Made by a program: the position numbers and the translations under genes. Shown here one piece after another: positions 8,819 through 16,138 of a DNA stretch of 64,000 nt; the first letter of the stretch is position 1; every line of letters begins with the position of its first letter. Source of the DNA: Alphaproteobacteria bacterium (GTDB taxonomy: Bacteria > Pseudomonadota > Alphaproteobacteria > RF32 > CAG-239); assembly GCA_017470165.1 (NCBI GenBank), contig JAFUEX010000023.1:1-64000 (forward strand), read 5' to 3'. A model generated the notes under the pieces. The model searched no databases, was not told the DNA's origin, and saw nothing but the letters and a program-made list of their open reading frames with translations.

Positions 8819-10446
8819 TATCCGACCTCCGTTTCTTTATCACCGGTGTTGCCTCCGCCGCCTGAGTTGCCGCCTCCGCCACCTGAGTTGCCGCCTCCGC
8901 CACCACCGACACTGCCTCCACCGCCGGCTTGCGGGGCGCCATCGCCTTTTTGTCCCTTGGAGGCAGCAACACCATCCTCAACGGATTTGAGTAATTTTTT
9001 GCCGGTGCCAACTGCTGACGAAGCCGCAACAGTGGCCAATTTGGAAGCCACTGCCGACATTCCACCGCCGGCAAATTTGTCGGTAAGGTCGGGAATCTTG
9101 CCAATCAACAAAAACCCCGACAAGCAAGCAAAGGCAAACACCAAAAAGTCGATACTCAAAATGCCGACTTGCGCCTTGAGTGAGTTGACATCAATGCTGT
9201 CCATCGCCTGTATCAGGCCAGCCAAGCCCTGCCCGTTGCTGGAGCTGAAACCATTGTTGATGAGCTCCATACACACGCGCACCGCCACTCCCGCCATCAT
9301 AAAGGTGAAGGCTGAGTTCATAAACAGCTTAATCGCCGTGCCGGTCGCCTTAGTAAACATCTTAAACGGCCAACAGGCAATGGCAAACGGGGTTACCGCG
9401 CCGAAAATGCCCAGCTCGACCACCGCGTCAAACAAATAGAACACAAATGCCAAACTGAGCAAAAACCCTATCACCGAGAAAAACAGACTGTATATCAAAC
9501 AGCAAATCCCCAAGCCGAAATTGAACCCGCCGGAGAGCACAAAATCTGTCATAAACTTGCCGCCCAAGCAGCGCAATGTCTGTCCGATTACCTGCAGCAG
9601 CGAAAACTGAAAGTTTACATTGAGGCTGAATATTTCCAGCTTTTTGTAGATGTCCAAAGTATAATACTGGCCGTTTTTTACCCGAGCGATGCTGGTTGCG
9701 CTGACTTTGTCGCTAAAATCATAATTCGCATCGACAAAGGCATTGGCAAAATTGATACCCGCCTCAAAAATCGGCCTTATCAACAACGAAAATACCTCGC
9801 CGGCATTGAGCAAGGCTATAAACGAAATCATAAACTTAAACGCCTGAATTGTGATGTCCGTGAGGTATTTGGCTGCGTCCTGCGTGGTGAACATACTGAC
9901 ATAACCCAAGGTTTTGTAGGCCAGCCATATCACAAATATCGGCACCATCAGCACCGCAAACGAGAAAGCAAATGTACTGAACGATTTTGCCGTGATGGTT
10001 TCGCTGGCCTTGTAGGCAATCGAGAGCAACGAGCAAAATATGCATTTGATGTTGCGGTTCCATTCTACGGCGACAATCGGACAGCCGATGGAGGTGCGCA
10101 TCTTGAATAAACCTAACAATGTCTTATCCTTACCACTGCCCAATGACGAGACGACCTGACTGTCTTTATTTTCAACCTTGACCATACAGAACGAGCGCTC
10201 CTGATCCTCGCCTTTGTCATTAAAAACTTGGGTTTTGGTATGATAGCAGATATAATTTTTAAAGCCGGATTTGGCTTGAGTGGCCTTCTGGTCTTTGGCA
10301 TAAGTTTTCTTGTACTCCAGCGCGTCCATCGACTTGAGCTGGGCGGCAGTGGTTTCGGCAGCCGACGCGCATAGCGGCAACAGGATAGCGCACAGCACCC
10401 ATCCCGCCAACACAAAGCGCAAAATCTTATTCATCCGCCTGCTCAT
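8818..10446 (-). CDS. virB6: VirB6/TrbL-family T4SS protein with glycine-rich tail, paralogue 4
   Basis: The 542-residue product has a signal peptide (cleavage near residue 30), a periplasmic segment with cysteines, the CxxC pair at 135-138 and the WLAYKTLGY membrane segment (about 174-182). Further membrane helices lie near 205-225, 310-350, 375-400 and 435-455. The C-terminal tail is low complexity and dominated by GGGGS-like glycine stretches, then ends in an acidic peptide. The gene overlaps the small upstream gene by 20 bases. A second ATG at 10434 is also possible; neither has an ideal ribosome site. It is probably one of several inner-membrane channel subunits. Confidence 0.78.
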   Translation of the reverse strand: MSRRMNKILRFVLAGWVLCAILLPLCASAAETTAAQLKSMDALEYKKTYAKDQKATQAKSGFKNYICYHTKTQVFNDKGEDQERSFCMVKVENKDSQVVSSLGSGKDKTLLGLFKMRTSIGCPIVAVEWNRNIKCIFCSLLSIAYKASETITAKSFSTFAFSFAVLMVPIFVIWLAYKTLGYVSMFTTQDAAKYLTDITIQAFKFMISFIALLNAGEVFSLLIRPIFEAGINFANAFVDANYDFSDKVSATSIARVKNGQYYTLDIYKKLEIFSLNVNFQFSLLQVIGQTLRCLGGKFMTDFVLSGGFNFGLGICCLIYSLFFSVIGFLLSLAFVFYLFDAVVELGIFGAVTPFAIACWPFKMFTKATGTAIKLFMNSAFTFMMAGVAVRVCMELINNGFSSSNGQGLAGLIQAMDSIDVNSLKAQVGILSIDFLVFAFACLSGFLLIGKIPDLTDKFAGGGMSAVASKLATVAASSAVGTGKKLLKSVEDGVAASKGQKGDGAPQAGGGGSVGGGGGGNSGGGGGNSGGGGNTGDKETEVG

Positions 10447-10636
10447 CGTCCTTTTGGTCCCTTATCGCTTTTAACGGACTGCCCAACACCGCATAAGCCG
10501 CAATCAAGGCTACAACCAGCAAGCCTAAGGCGCCATAAAAGACACCGTTGCCGACAAACAGCGAAAAAACATCGCCCCACGCCGCCAAGGCCAGCAAAAT
10601 CATAACCAAAAAACTTACGCCAAACGCCTTTATCAT
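10427..10636 (-). CDS. Small two-helix membrane protein, first gene of the VirB6 unit
   Basis: This 69-residue protein has two hydrophobic helices (about 4-24 and 32-52) and a charged C-terminal tail (KAIRDQKDDEQADE). It is the first gene downstream of the shared promoter block at 10678-10735 and overlaps the next VirB6 gene. I considered a VirB2 pilin because of the two helices, but there is no cleavable signal and the loop is not pilin-like. Function is unknown; a VirB6 assembly partner is plausible from context. Confidence 0.65.
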   Translation of the reverse strand: MIKAFGVSFLVMILLALAAWGDVFSLFVGNGVFYGALGLLVVALIAAYAVLGSPLKAIRDQKDDEQADE

Positions 10637-10677
10637 CAGTGGTTACAGTCCTAAAAAGTGTTCGTTCGTATTATATC

Positions 10678-10735
10678 ATAACATATAAATTACTTACAAA
10701 GTGTTACAGTTTTTTGATTTTTTTCACATAATTTT
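10678..10735 (-). promoter_or_regulatory. Shared T4SS promoter/operator block, copy B
   Basis: This 58-base block upstream of the four-VirB6 unit is nearly identical to 48515-48569 upstream of the fifth VirB6; they differ by a few bases and a three-base gap. It contains an imperfect palindrome around GTGTTACA. On the minus strand a TATAAT box follows at about 10670-10675. An extra half site (ACACTTTTTA) lies further downstream near 10651-10660. The divergent helix-turn-helix regulator is the obvious candidate to bind it (inference). Confidence 0.7.
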
Positions 10736-10780
10736 GCGTTTATATCCCCAAGCGGACATAAAGAAAAAACAAATCAGGAA

Positions 10781-10809
10781 TTTTGTACACATATTGTCTT
10801 TTTTTGTAC
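10781..10809 (+). promoter_or_regulatory. Direct repeats TTTTGTAC upstream of the regulator gene
   Basis: TTTTGTAC occurs at 10781-10788 and again at 10802-10809, exactly 21 bases apart, or two helical turns. They lie about 85-110 bases before the start of the regulator gene at 10892. They may be an operator for autoregulation or for another protein; this is inference from spacing and position. Confidence 0.4.
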
Positions 10810-10891
10810 TAATTTTCTTGATTATTGCCGATGAAGCAATTATTATCGGAATAGTTTTAGGTTCTAATTATTAACAAAGGCAGGTAAACTC

Positions 10892-11860
10892 ATGGAAGAA
10901 ATTATTTTTCCTAACCAAATAAGAATGTATCGCCGTTTGCGCGGTCGTTCAATGCAAGAGCTGGCCGATCACTTGGGAGTTTCGCTCTCCGCAGTCTCCA
11001 AAATCGAAAAAGGCTATCGCCGCGTCGATCAAGAGCAATTGGTGCGGGTGGCCGAGTTCTTGGACTGCCCGTTGCAGGATTTGTTTGTTAACGAGCAAAA
11101 TTCGCAGCAGGAAGTGGTTGTCGCATGGAGAAGAGAGCAAGAACGCCGCAACAAAATTAATGAAAAAAGCGGTCTGAAGACTTTGGGTGCCGGACTGCGC
11201 CAAATTCGCGGCGAAAAAGGCCTGACTTTGATTGAGGTCGCCGAGGGAGCGGATATGACCTTGTCGGTTTATCACAGAATCGAGATGGGACAGCGCGAGG
11301 TTTCCGACAAGGAGATGAAAAATATCGCCAAAGCCCTGAAGATGACCGTCGACGAGATGAAAAATCACATCAATGACTTGAATAATAACGGCTTGCTTGA
11401 TGAGATTATTCTGCGCAATGATTCGAAATACAAGCTGTTTTCTACGGCTCGCAGCGCGATTTCGAGCTATGAGGTTATGCCGGATAATGCTCAGATATCG
11501 GTTTATGGCGTGGCCGGCCGTGACGGCAATGTAATGATTGATATGGAAGAAGAAACCAAAAGAACAGCTTGTCCGCAGCAATTGCAAGGCAAACGGGATG
11601 CTTATGCCATCAATTTGTGCTCGCGTCGTTTAGGCAATGTGCTGCCGCCGCGCTCGGTGCTGTTTGTTGACCCGCAAGAGCCGGTCGGCGCCGGCGATAT
11701 CGCGGTTTATTATATCAGCGAATCGGAAGTAAAGATTGTTGCGGTGCGCGAAAACGAAAATGGCCAGTTGTATGGCCTGCGCTGGAACCCTGATGAAAAA
11801 ATTATCTTCCGCAACGAGGATCTAACCAAGCTGCAAAGAGTGGTGTTTATCAGTTTGTAG
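10892..11860 (+). CDS. Transcription regulator with two XRE helix-turn-helix domains and an S24-like C-terminal domain
   Basis: The 322-residue protein has two successive Cro/cI-type helix-turn-helix domains (about 9-65 and 99-157) and a C-terminal beta-rich domain (about 200-322) with the layout of LexA/cI repressor domains. In a normal S24 domain a GDSMxP serine starts autocleavage; here the matching place reads CSRRLGNVLPP, so cleavage looks lost, although a lysine remains in VKIVAV. It probably represses or activates the T4SS units, since it is transcribed away from the VirB6 unit and the block at 10678-10735 lies between them. The ATG has AAAGGCAGG upstream. A perfect hairpin terminator follows. 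Confidence 0.85.
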   Translation: MEEIIFPNQIRMYRRLRGRSMQELADHLGVSLSAVSKIEKGYRRVDQEQLVRVAEFLDCPLQDLFVNEQNSQQEVVVAWRREQERRNKINEKSGLKTLGAGLRQIRGEKGLTLIEVAEGADMTLSVYHRIEMGQREVSDKEMKNIAKALKMTVDEMKNHINDLNNNGLLDEIILRNDSKYKLFSTARSAISSYEVMPDNAQISVYGVAGRDGNVMIDMEEETKRTACPQQLQGKRDAYAINLCSRRLGNVLPPRSVLFVDPQEPVGAGDIAVYYISESEVKIVAVRENENGQLYGLRWNPDEKIIFRNEDLTKLQRVVFISL

Positions 11861-11900
11861 GCTTGATGGCGTATCTTACCGATATTATCGGTTAACTATA

Positions 11901-11929
11901 AAATAATCCCCGAACCTCGGGGATTATTT
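11901..11929. terminator. Perfect bidirectional terminator
   Basis: A 13-base perfect stem (AAATAATCCCCGA at 11901-11913 with its complement at 11917-11929) and a three-base loop lie between the regulator gene and the convergent end of the main T4SS unit. The A/T ends give a U run in both directions. Confidence 0.85.
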
Positions 11930-11943
11930 GTTATCACTTAGAT

Positions 11944-13239
11944 TTATTTTTGGTTTAATTGCTTTAGAAACTGTTGATTTAATTTTTGTAAATTAGCTTC
12001 AGCTTCTTGTTTGCTATTAGCCCCATTGGTAGCTTTTTTCGGCGCTTTAGAAGCCGTCTTGGAAGCCGTACCGGATGGAGCCGACGATTGTTTGGCCGCC
12101 GTCTGAGTCCGCATTTTGGGAGACGGAGCCGGATGTTGAGCAACCACGTCCGGTTCTTTTTTGGGAAAAGAAACATCGCCGACTGCCCCGTTTTGCATAT
12201 AGTTATAAACTACTTTGGCAAAATCGCGCTGCGGCGTTTGGCATATATTGTAAAAACTTCTATCGCTCAACTTATACATCTTCGCAACATTAGCCCCGTA
12301 TAGCTTGAGAAATATATCGCCGTTGCCGATGACTATAGGACTGTCGGCCAATTTAGCCATCCAATCGCCGGCATATTTGTTGCCCTTAATAGAGGCAAAA
12401 TATTTTGCGGCGGTCTGCGCCATTTTTTGATATCTTTGACTGTCGGTCATACCGATGCTTTTAAGCACATCGTCAATATCCATACGGCATTGATTATATT
12501 CATCAGATAGGCCGCGATAAAAATTCTCTTTGATTTTTTCGTAGTTTTGACGCGACATTGCAACTTTTTGAGGCGATACTTTTCCAAAATATTGGTTTAT
12601 AATCGATCCTTGATAGGAAAAATACAGACTGTCTTCCGGCTTTTGCCCCGAGCAATCGCAAGACACCAAATGCCGCAAGCAATTTTTTTGCGAGATATCA
12701 CCTTGGATAATCGTTAGAGCACTAAAATCAATATCTTGCCATGGTGTGCGCATAAAATTATTGTCAGCTAACTCAAGATTAACATAGTCCTGCGTCGGCG
12801 GAGTTGTTATCCCGCGCGCTGCGTTGACCGCCTCACGAGCTGCCTCCCACTCCAAATAGGCGCGCTTGACCGCCGCAGTATCATCGGGGCTGATGCCATC
12901 GGGCAAATGAAAAGGCTTTCGGCTCAATTTCCACTGCTCGGCCAGTTTTTGCAAATCATCTCGGTCATAAAGCTCGGCGTTAATTCCCAAAGTCTTGGCG
13001 TCAAATTCTTGTGCATTTTGCGCGGAAATCTCTTGGCCGGCCTGTAGCACCTTCGGGTCTTCCGGTGCTCGCGAATTGCTACCGAAAAGCGTCGCGACTC
13101 CAAATGCTGCCACGGTGGTAACTTTACGAAAACGCGATTTATAACGAGCAGCCTTTGCCTTTAATTTAGGTAACAGCACATCGTTTTTGGTTTGCTTAAC
13201 TTGCTTAAGCAGCTTTTCAGCTCTATATTGCAAAGACAT
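11944..13239 (-). CDS. T4SS-cluster protein of unknown function, last gene of the main unit
   Basis: The 430-residue protein starts at 13239, where AAGGAGAG precedes the ATG; a longer reading from 13302 lacks this. It has a basic coiled-coil N-terminus, a weak hydrophobic stretch (about 45-57), a central region with a CDC motif (near LVSCDCSGQ), and a Lys/Ala/Ser-rich tail ending in a short coiled coil. It may be envelope-attached by the N-terminal hydrophobic segment. I do not recognise a family. Position after the secretin-like gene and before the terminator makes it a likely accessory part of the apparatus. Confidence 0.7.
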   Translation of the reverse strand: MSLQYRAEKLLKQVKQTKNDVLLPKLKAKAARYKSRFRKVTTVAAFGVATLFGSNSRAPEDPKVLQAGQEISAQNAQEFDAKTLGINAELYDRDDLQKLAEQWKLSRKPFHLPDGISPDDTAAVKRAYLEWEAAREAVNAARGITTPPTQDYVNLELADNNFMRTPWQDIDFSALTIIQGDISQKNCLRHLVSCDCSGQKPEDSLYFSYQGSIINQYFGKVSPQKVAMSRQNYEKIKENFYRGLSDEYNQCRMDIDDVLKSIGMTDSQRYQKMAQTAAKYFASIKGNKYAGDWMAKLADSPIVIGNGDIFLKLYGANVAKMYKLSDRSFYNICQTPQRDFAKVVYNYMQNGAVGDVSFPKKEPDVVAQHPAPSPKMRTQTAAKQSSAPSGTASKTASKAPKKATNGANSKQEAEANLQKLNQQFLKQLNQK

Positions 13240-13302
13240 TATCCGCTCTCCTTCAAACTTGTAACTTAAGCCCAGTGTAGCATATTTTTTGTCTAAAAGC
13301 AA

Positions 13303-14007
13303 TCAATTTGAAGGCGGGATGTTCAACTGAGCAATCTCTCCCGGAGGAATTTCGGTTTGAGCATAGTTGAAATTAACGGTTTCGAGCTCATAACGCTGCC
13401 GGCCGGTCATCTGCGCCGCCAAATCGTAGAAGTCTTTAACTTTGACATTGCGCCGCTGCGGGTTCATCATATACAAAACGCAGCCTTGCCCGCGGTCAGC
13501 CACGCCGCAACGAGCGCGTCCTCTCGGGACATTGGAATTGAGCACCACCCCTTGCAATCCGCTATGCGTAGTGGTCGGCGCACCCAGCAAAAATTTGCCC
13601 ATCAACAATCCGATAACCAAAAAACCGATTAAACAAAAAACAAATGTCTTGATGCCGACGGAGTGCTCATCGCGCAAATCATAGTCATAATCAGTATCAT
13701 CAAAATTATCATCATTAACATACTGCGGGGTAAAAGGCCGGTGATTATCACCCGAAGCATAGGTCGGCTCGGCCCTCCGGTTGGCCGGAAGATTGGCCCC
13801 TTCATAGGAGGCTACGGCTTGATTGGTTACGGGCGCCGGCTCATCTTGGGGGGTGGATTGAGACGGTTGCACTACGTTTTCATCAGCCGAAGAAGCGGGA
13901 GCATATGACGGCTCGGCCGGCGGACTTGACGGCATCTGATAAGCCCCAAACGGCTGGGCGCGATTAATCGGTCGCCTTACTTTTTTTAGAAACGGTTTAT
14001 TTTCCAT
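13303..14007 (-). CDS. Single-pass inner-membrane T4SS accessory protein
   Basis: The 234-residue protein has a long disordered, Pro/Ser/Glu-rich cytoplasmic N-terminus (1-120), one membrane helix (about 126-147), and a small periplasmic domain of about 85 residues with two cysteines (near RCGVADRGQGC) that could form a disulfide. AGAGG lies upstream of the ATG. The layout is like that of VirB10 or PilP-type tethers but the sequence is not recognisable. It is co-transcribed with the secretin-like lipoprotein, so a link between inner membrane and outer ring is possible. Confidence 0.65.
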   Translation of the reverse strand: MENKPFLKKVRRPINRAQPFGAYQMPSSPPAEPSYAPASSADENVVQPSQSTPQDEPAPVTNQAVASYEGANLPANRRAEPTYASGDNHRPFTPQYVNDDNFDDTDYDYDLRDEHSVGIKTFVFCLIGFLVIGLLMGKFLLGAPTTTHSGLQGVVLNSNVPRGRARCGVADRGQGCVLYMMNPQRRNVKVKDFYDLAAQMTGRQRYELETVNFNYAQTEIPPGEIAQLNIPPSN

Positions 14008-14027
14008 TGTGTCTCAAACCTCTTAAA

Positions 14028-15290
14028 TTATAAATTATTCTCCAAAAGCTCCGGTGTTTTTATGGTCTTGATAACCCGCGGCACTATCATCAGAGCTATT
14101 TCCGAATAGGGCTCATAATTATCAAATATAGTCCCCGGCAAGCCGATTATCAAAAAGTTTTCTCCGATGCGGCCGCGAATTGAATACTGAGAAATCTCGC
14201 CATTACTGCCTTCCAAGGTTAACTGCGAGAGCATCTTGTTGCCGGATTCAAAATGAGCCTTGGCTAACAGGGACAATTCCGACAAGGGCGATTTGGCATT
14301 GATGCACTTGCCGATATCAAAACGCGAAAACCACTGGTTGGGCACGGCAAACTTGCCTTCGCCGGATATCTCCACCCGCGCTTGGCGGCTCAAAAAGGCC
14401 GTAAGCGAATTGACATTTATCTCGTTAGAGGTAATTAAGATACGCCCTAAAACACCGCTTTTGGTACTTTTGACCGCACCAAGGTCGAAAGCACGCATAA
14501 TCTGCTGCCACTCAATTCCTTCGGCGCTGCGGGGATACAAGCGATAAACTCTGACATCATAAGCCACCAGCACCGGATTTTCTTCAAAATAGCTGATAAG
14601 ATTGAGTATTTTGTTTTTCAGCTCAAAATCAGCGTCAAAGGTGATATTGTATTCATCAAAATTGGCCGTAAAATTGGTTATACCGGCACCGCGCAACACA
14701 TCAAGCACAGCCAGCATAATCGGTTTGGACTTCGGGATAAACAAACTGAAATTGCCACTGCGGGAGATGCGCAATGTCTTGGTAACATCGTTATAAGTAT
14801 AATAAATTTCGGCAGCATCGGCGATAACATCGATCACATCGGTAAAATCTCCGTGCAAATTATCAGCCGAAATGCTGGCATAAGGCGCATCTTTGGCCAC
14901 CAATTTCAATCCGGCCTCTTTGGTGAGTTTAAGCAGTGCCTGCTCGGCCGGCATCGTATCAAAAGAAAAGCCGTTAACTTCAAAGCGCGGCAGCGGGTCT
15001 TTTACATCATTATACACCAAATTAAACGCTTTTAAGTTGTAAGGAATACTGGAAATCATCTGTTGGGTATTCCAATTAACGAAACAGCGCAACGGAGTTT
15101 CCAAATCAAGCTGATTGGCGCCTTGCGGGGTGCGAATATCGGGATAGGTCGGCTTTTCGATAGTGGCGGTATATACCGGCGCCTCATCAATCGAGGCATC
15201 CGCTTCCTCGGCTACTCCTAACTGTTCACAAGCGCCCAACAGCAAAGTGACTGCCGATATTGCCAATAAATAAAGCTGTTTTTTGTGCAT
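14028..15290 (-). CDS. Secretin-like outer-membrane lipoprotein (STN and N-domain architecture)
   Basis: This 420-residue protein has a lipoprotein signal (lipobox LLLGAC). A region at about 95-165 has the pattern of a secretin STN/N0 domain. It is followed by an N1-like domain ending in a strand pattern typical of secretins (VLVAYDVRVYRL). The C-terminal part is short and ends SEIALMIVPRVIKT, reminiscent of the end of secretins of the PilN/BfpB type. The full beta-barrel region looks shortened. T4SSs do not normally use secretins, so this is odd in a VirB cluster. An outer-membrane ring subunit is likely; pore formation is uncertain. Confidence 0.65.
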   Translation of the reverse strand: MHKKQLYLLAISAVTLLLGACEQLGVAEEADASIDEAPVYTATIEKPTYPDIRTPQGANQLDLETPLRCFVNWNTQQMISSIPYNLKAFNLVYNDVKDPLPRFEVNGFSFDTMPAEQALLKLTKEAGLKLVAKDAPYASISADNLHGDFTDVIDVIADAAEIYYTYNDVTKTLRISRSGNFSLFIPKSKPIMLAVLDVLRGAGITNFTANFDEYNITFDADFELKNKILNLISYFEENPVLVAYDVRVYRLYPRSAEGIEWQQIMRAFDLGAVKSTKSGVLGRILITSNEINVNSLTAFLSRQARVEISGEGKFAVPNQWFSRFDIGKCINAKSPLSELSLLAKAHFESGNKMLSQLTLEGSNGEISQYSIRGRIGENFLIIGLPGTIFDNYEPYSEIALMIVPRVIKTIKTPELLENNL

Positions 15291-15293
15291 AAT

Positions 15294-16052
15294 TTATCCT
15301 TGTGTGCCTTGAGGTTGGGGATTGGGTTGAGCCTGAGATGGAGCTTGGGGTTGCGATTGCCCTTGTGTCGGGCGTGGAGTTTGCCCGGCGACTGCCTGCC
15401 CTTGCGGCCGAGGTTGAGACTGAGGCATTTGCCCCTGAGGCCGAGGCTGCGGTTGTCCTTGAGGCCGCGGCTGATTTTGTGTCCGAGGCTGCCCTTGCGG
15501 CCGAGGTTGCGGCATTTGTCCTTGTGGCCGCGGTTGCGGTTGCCCTTGCGGTGCCGCCCGTGCATCAGACGACACAGACGGGGTTCCCTGCCCGCCCATT
15601 AATTTATTGATAACCTCGTCCATAGACATACCGGCGCCGACGGTGGGGTCCTGTGTTTTGTCGACACTGCCCAAAGCCTCTTTCATCTTGTTGAGCTCGT
15701 TTTTATCTTCTTTAATCATTTCCGGCGAAGCGTTGCGCTCCAGTTCGGTTTTGTATTCGCGCAAATTGGTTTTGAGGGCGTTAATACCTCCGACAATTTT
15801 TTTCTCGACATAAGGATACAAATCAGGGTGAGCAAGGACATATTCGCCGGTTTCGCTAATCTCCTCCAGTACATCCAAAATATAGGCATAATGCGGATAT
15901 TCTTCCAGCGCGATATTGCCACTGCGCACACAACGCGCTGCAATACGTGATATAGTCATATCATAATAGCTTTTAAGCAAAATATAATTATCGACATACC
16001 AAGTGTCGCCGGTGGTATTTTGTCCCGAACTGAAAACCTTGCCTTGTTCCAT
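15294..16052 (-). CDS. Cytosolic protein with Pro/Gln-rich repeat tail
   Basis: The protein has 252 residues from the ATG at 16052, which has CGGAG upstream. The N-terminal half is helical and charged with no membrane segment or signal. The C-terminal third is low complexity, built of PRPQGQ-like units. It lies between the coiled-coil protein gene and the secretin-like gene. Function is unknown. The tail may be a flexible binding arm. The Pro/Gln repeats should be prone to length change. Confidence 0.7.
   Translation of the reverse strand: MEQGKVFSSGQNTTGDTWYVDNYILLKSYYDMTISRIAARCVRSGNIALEEYPHYAYILDVLEEISETGEYVLAHPDLYPYVEKKIVGGINALKTNLREYKTELERNASPEMIKEDKNELNKMKEALGSVDKTQDPTVGAGMSMDEVINKLMGGQGTPSVSSDARAAPQGQPQPRPQGQMPQPRPQGQPRTQNQPRPQGQPQPRPQGQMPQSQPRPQGQAVAGQTPRPTQGQSQPQAPSQAQPNPQPQGTQG
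15297..15560 (-). repeat. Coding minisatellite: PRPQGQ units
   Basis: The end of the gene encodes a string of degenerate PQPRPQGQ and PRPQGQMPQ units, visible as repeated ggccgcggttg/ccttgaggccg blocks in the plus strand. The repeat is in frame and low complexity. Confidence 0.7.
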
Positions 16053-16138
16053 TAAGTTATCTCCGTTATGCTCTGATAGAAACAAATTTTAGTGCAGCCT
16101 GACGCGTTTGTAAATTATTATTTTAATCTTTTAGAATA

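Noticed and set aside
10427-10636. VirB2 pilin
   Set aside because: No cleavable signal peptide and the loop and tail are not pilin-like.
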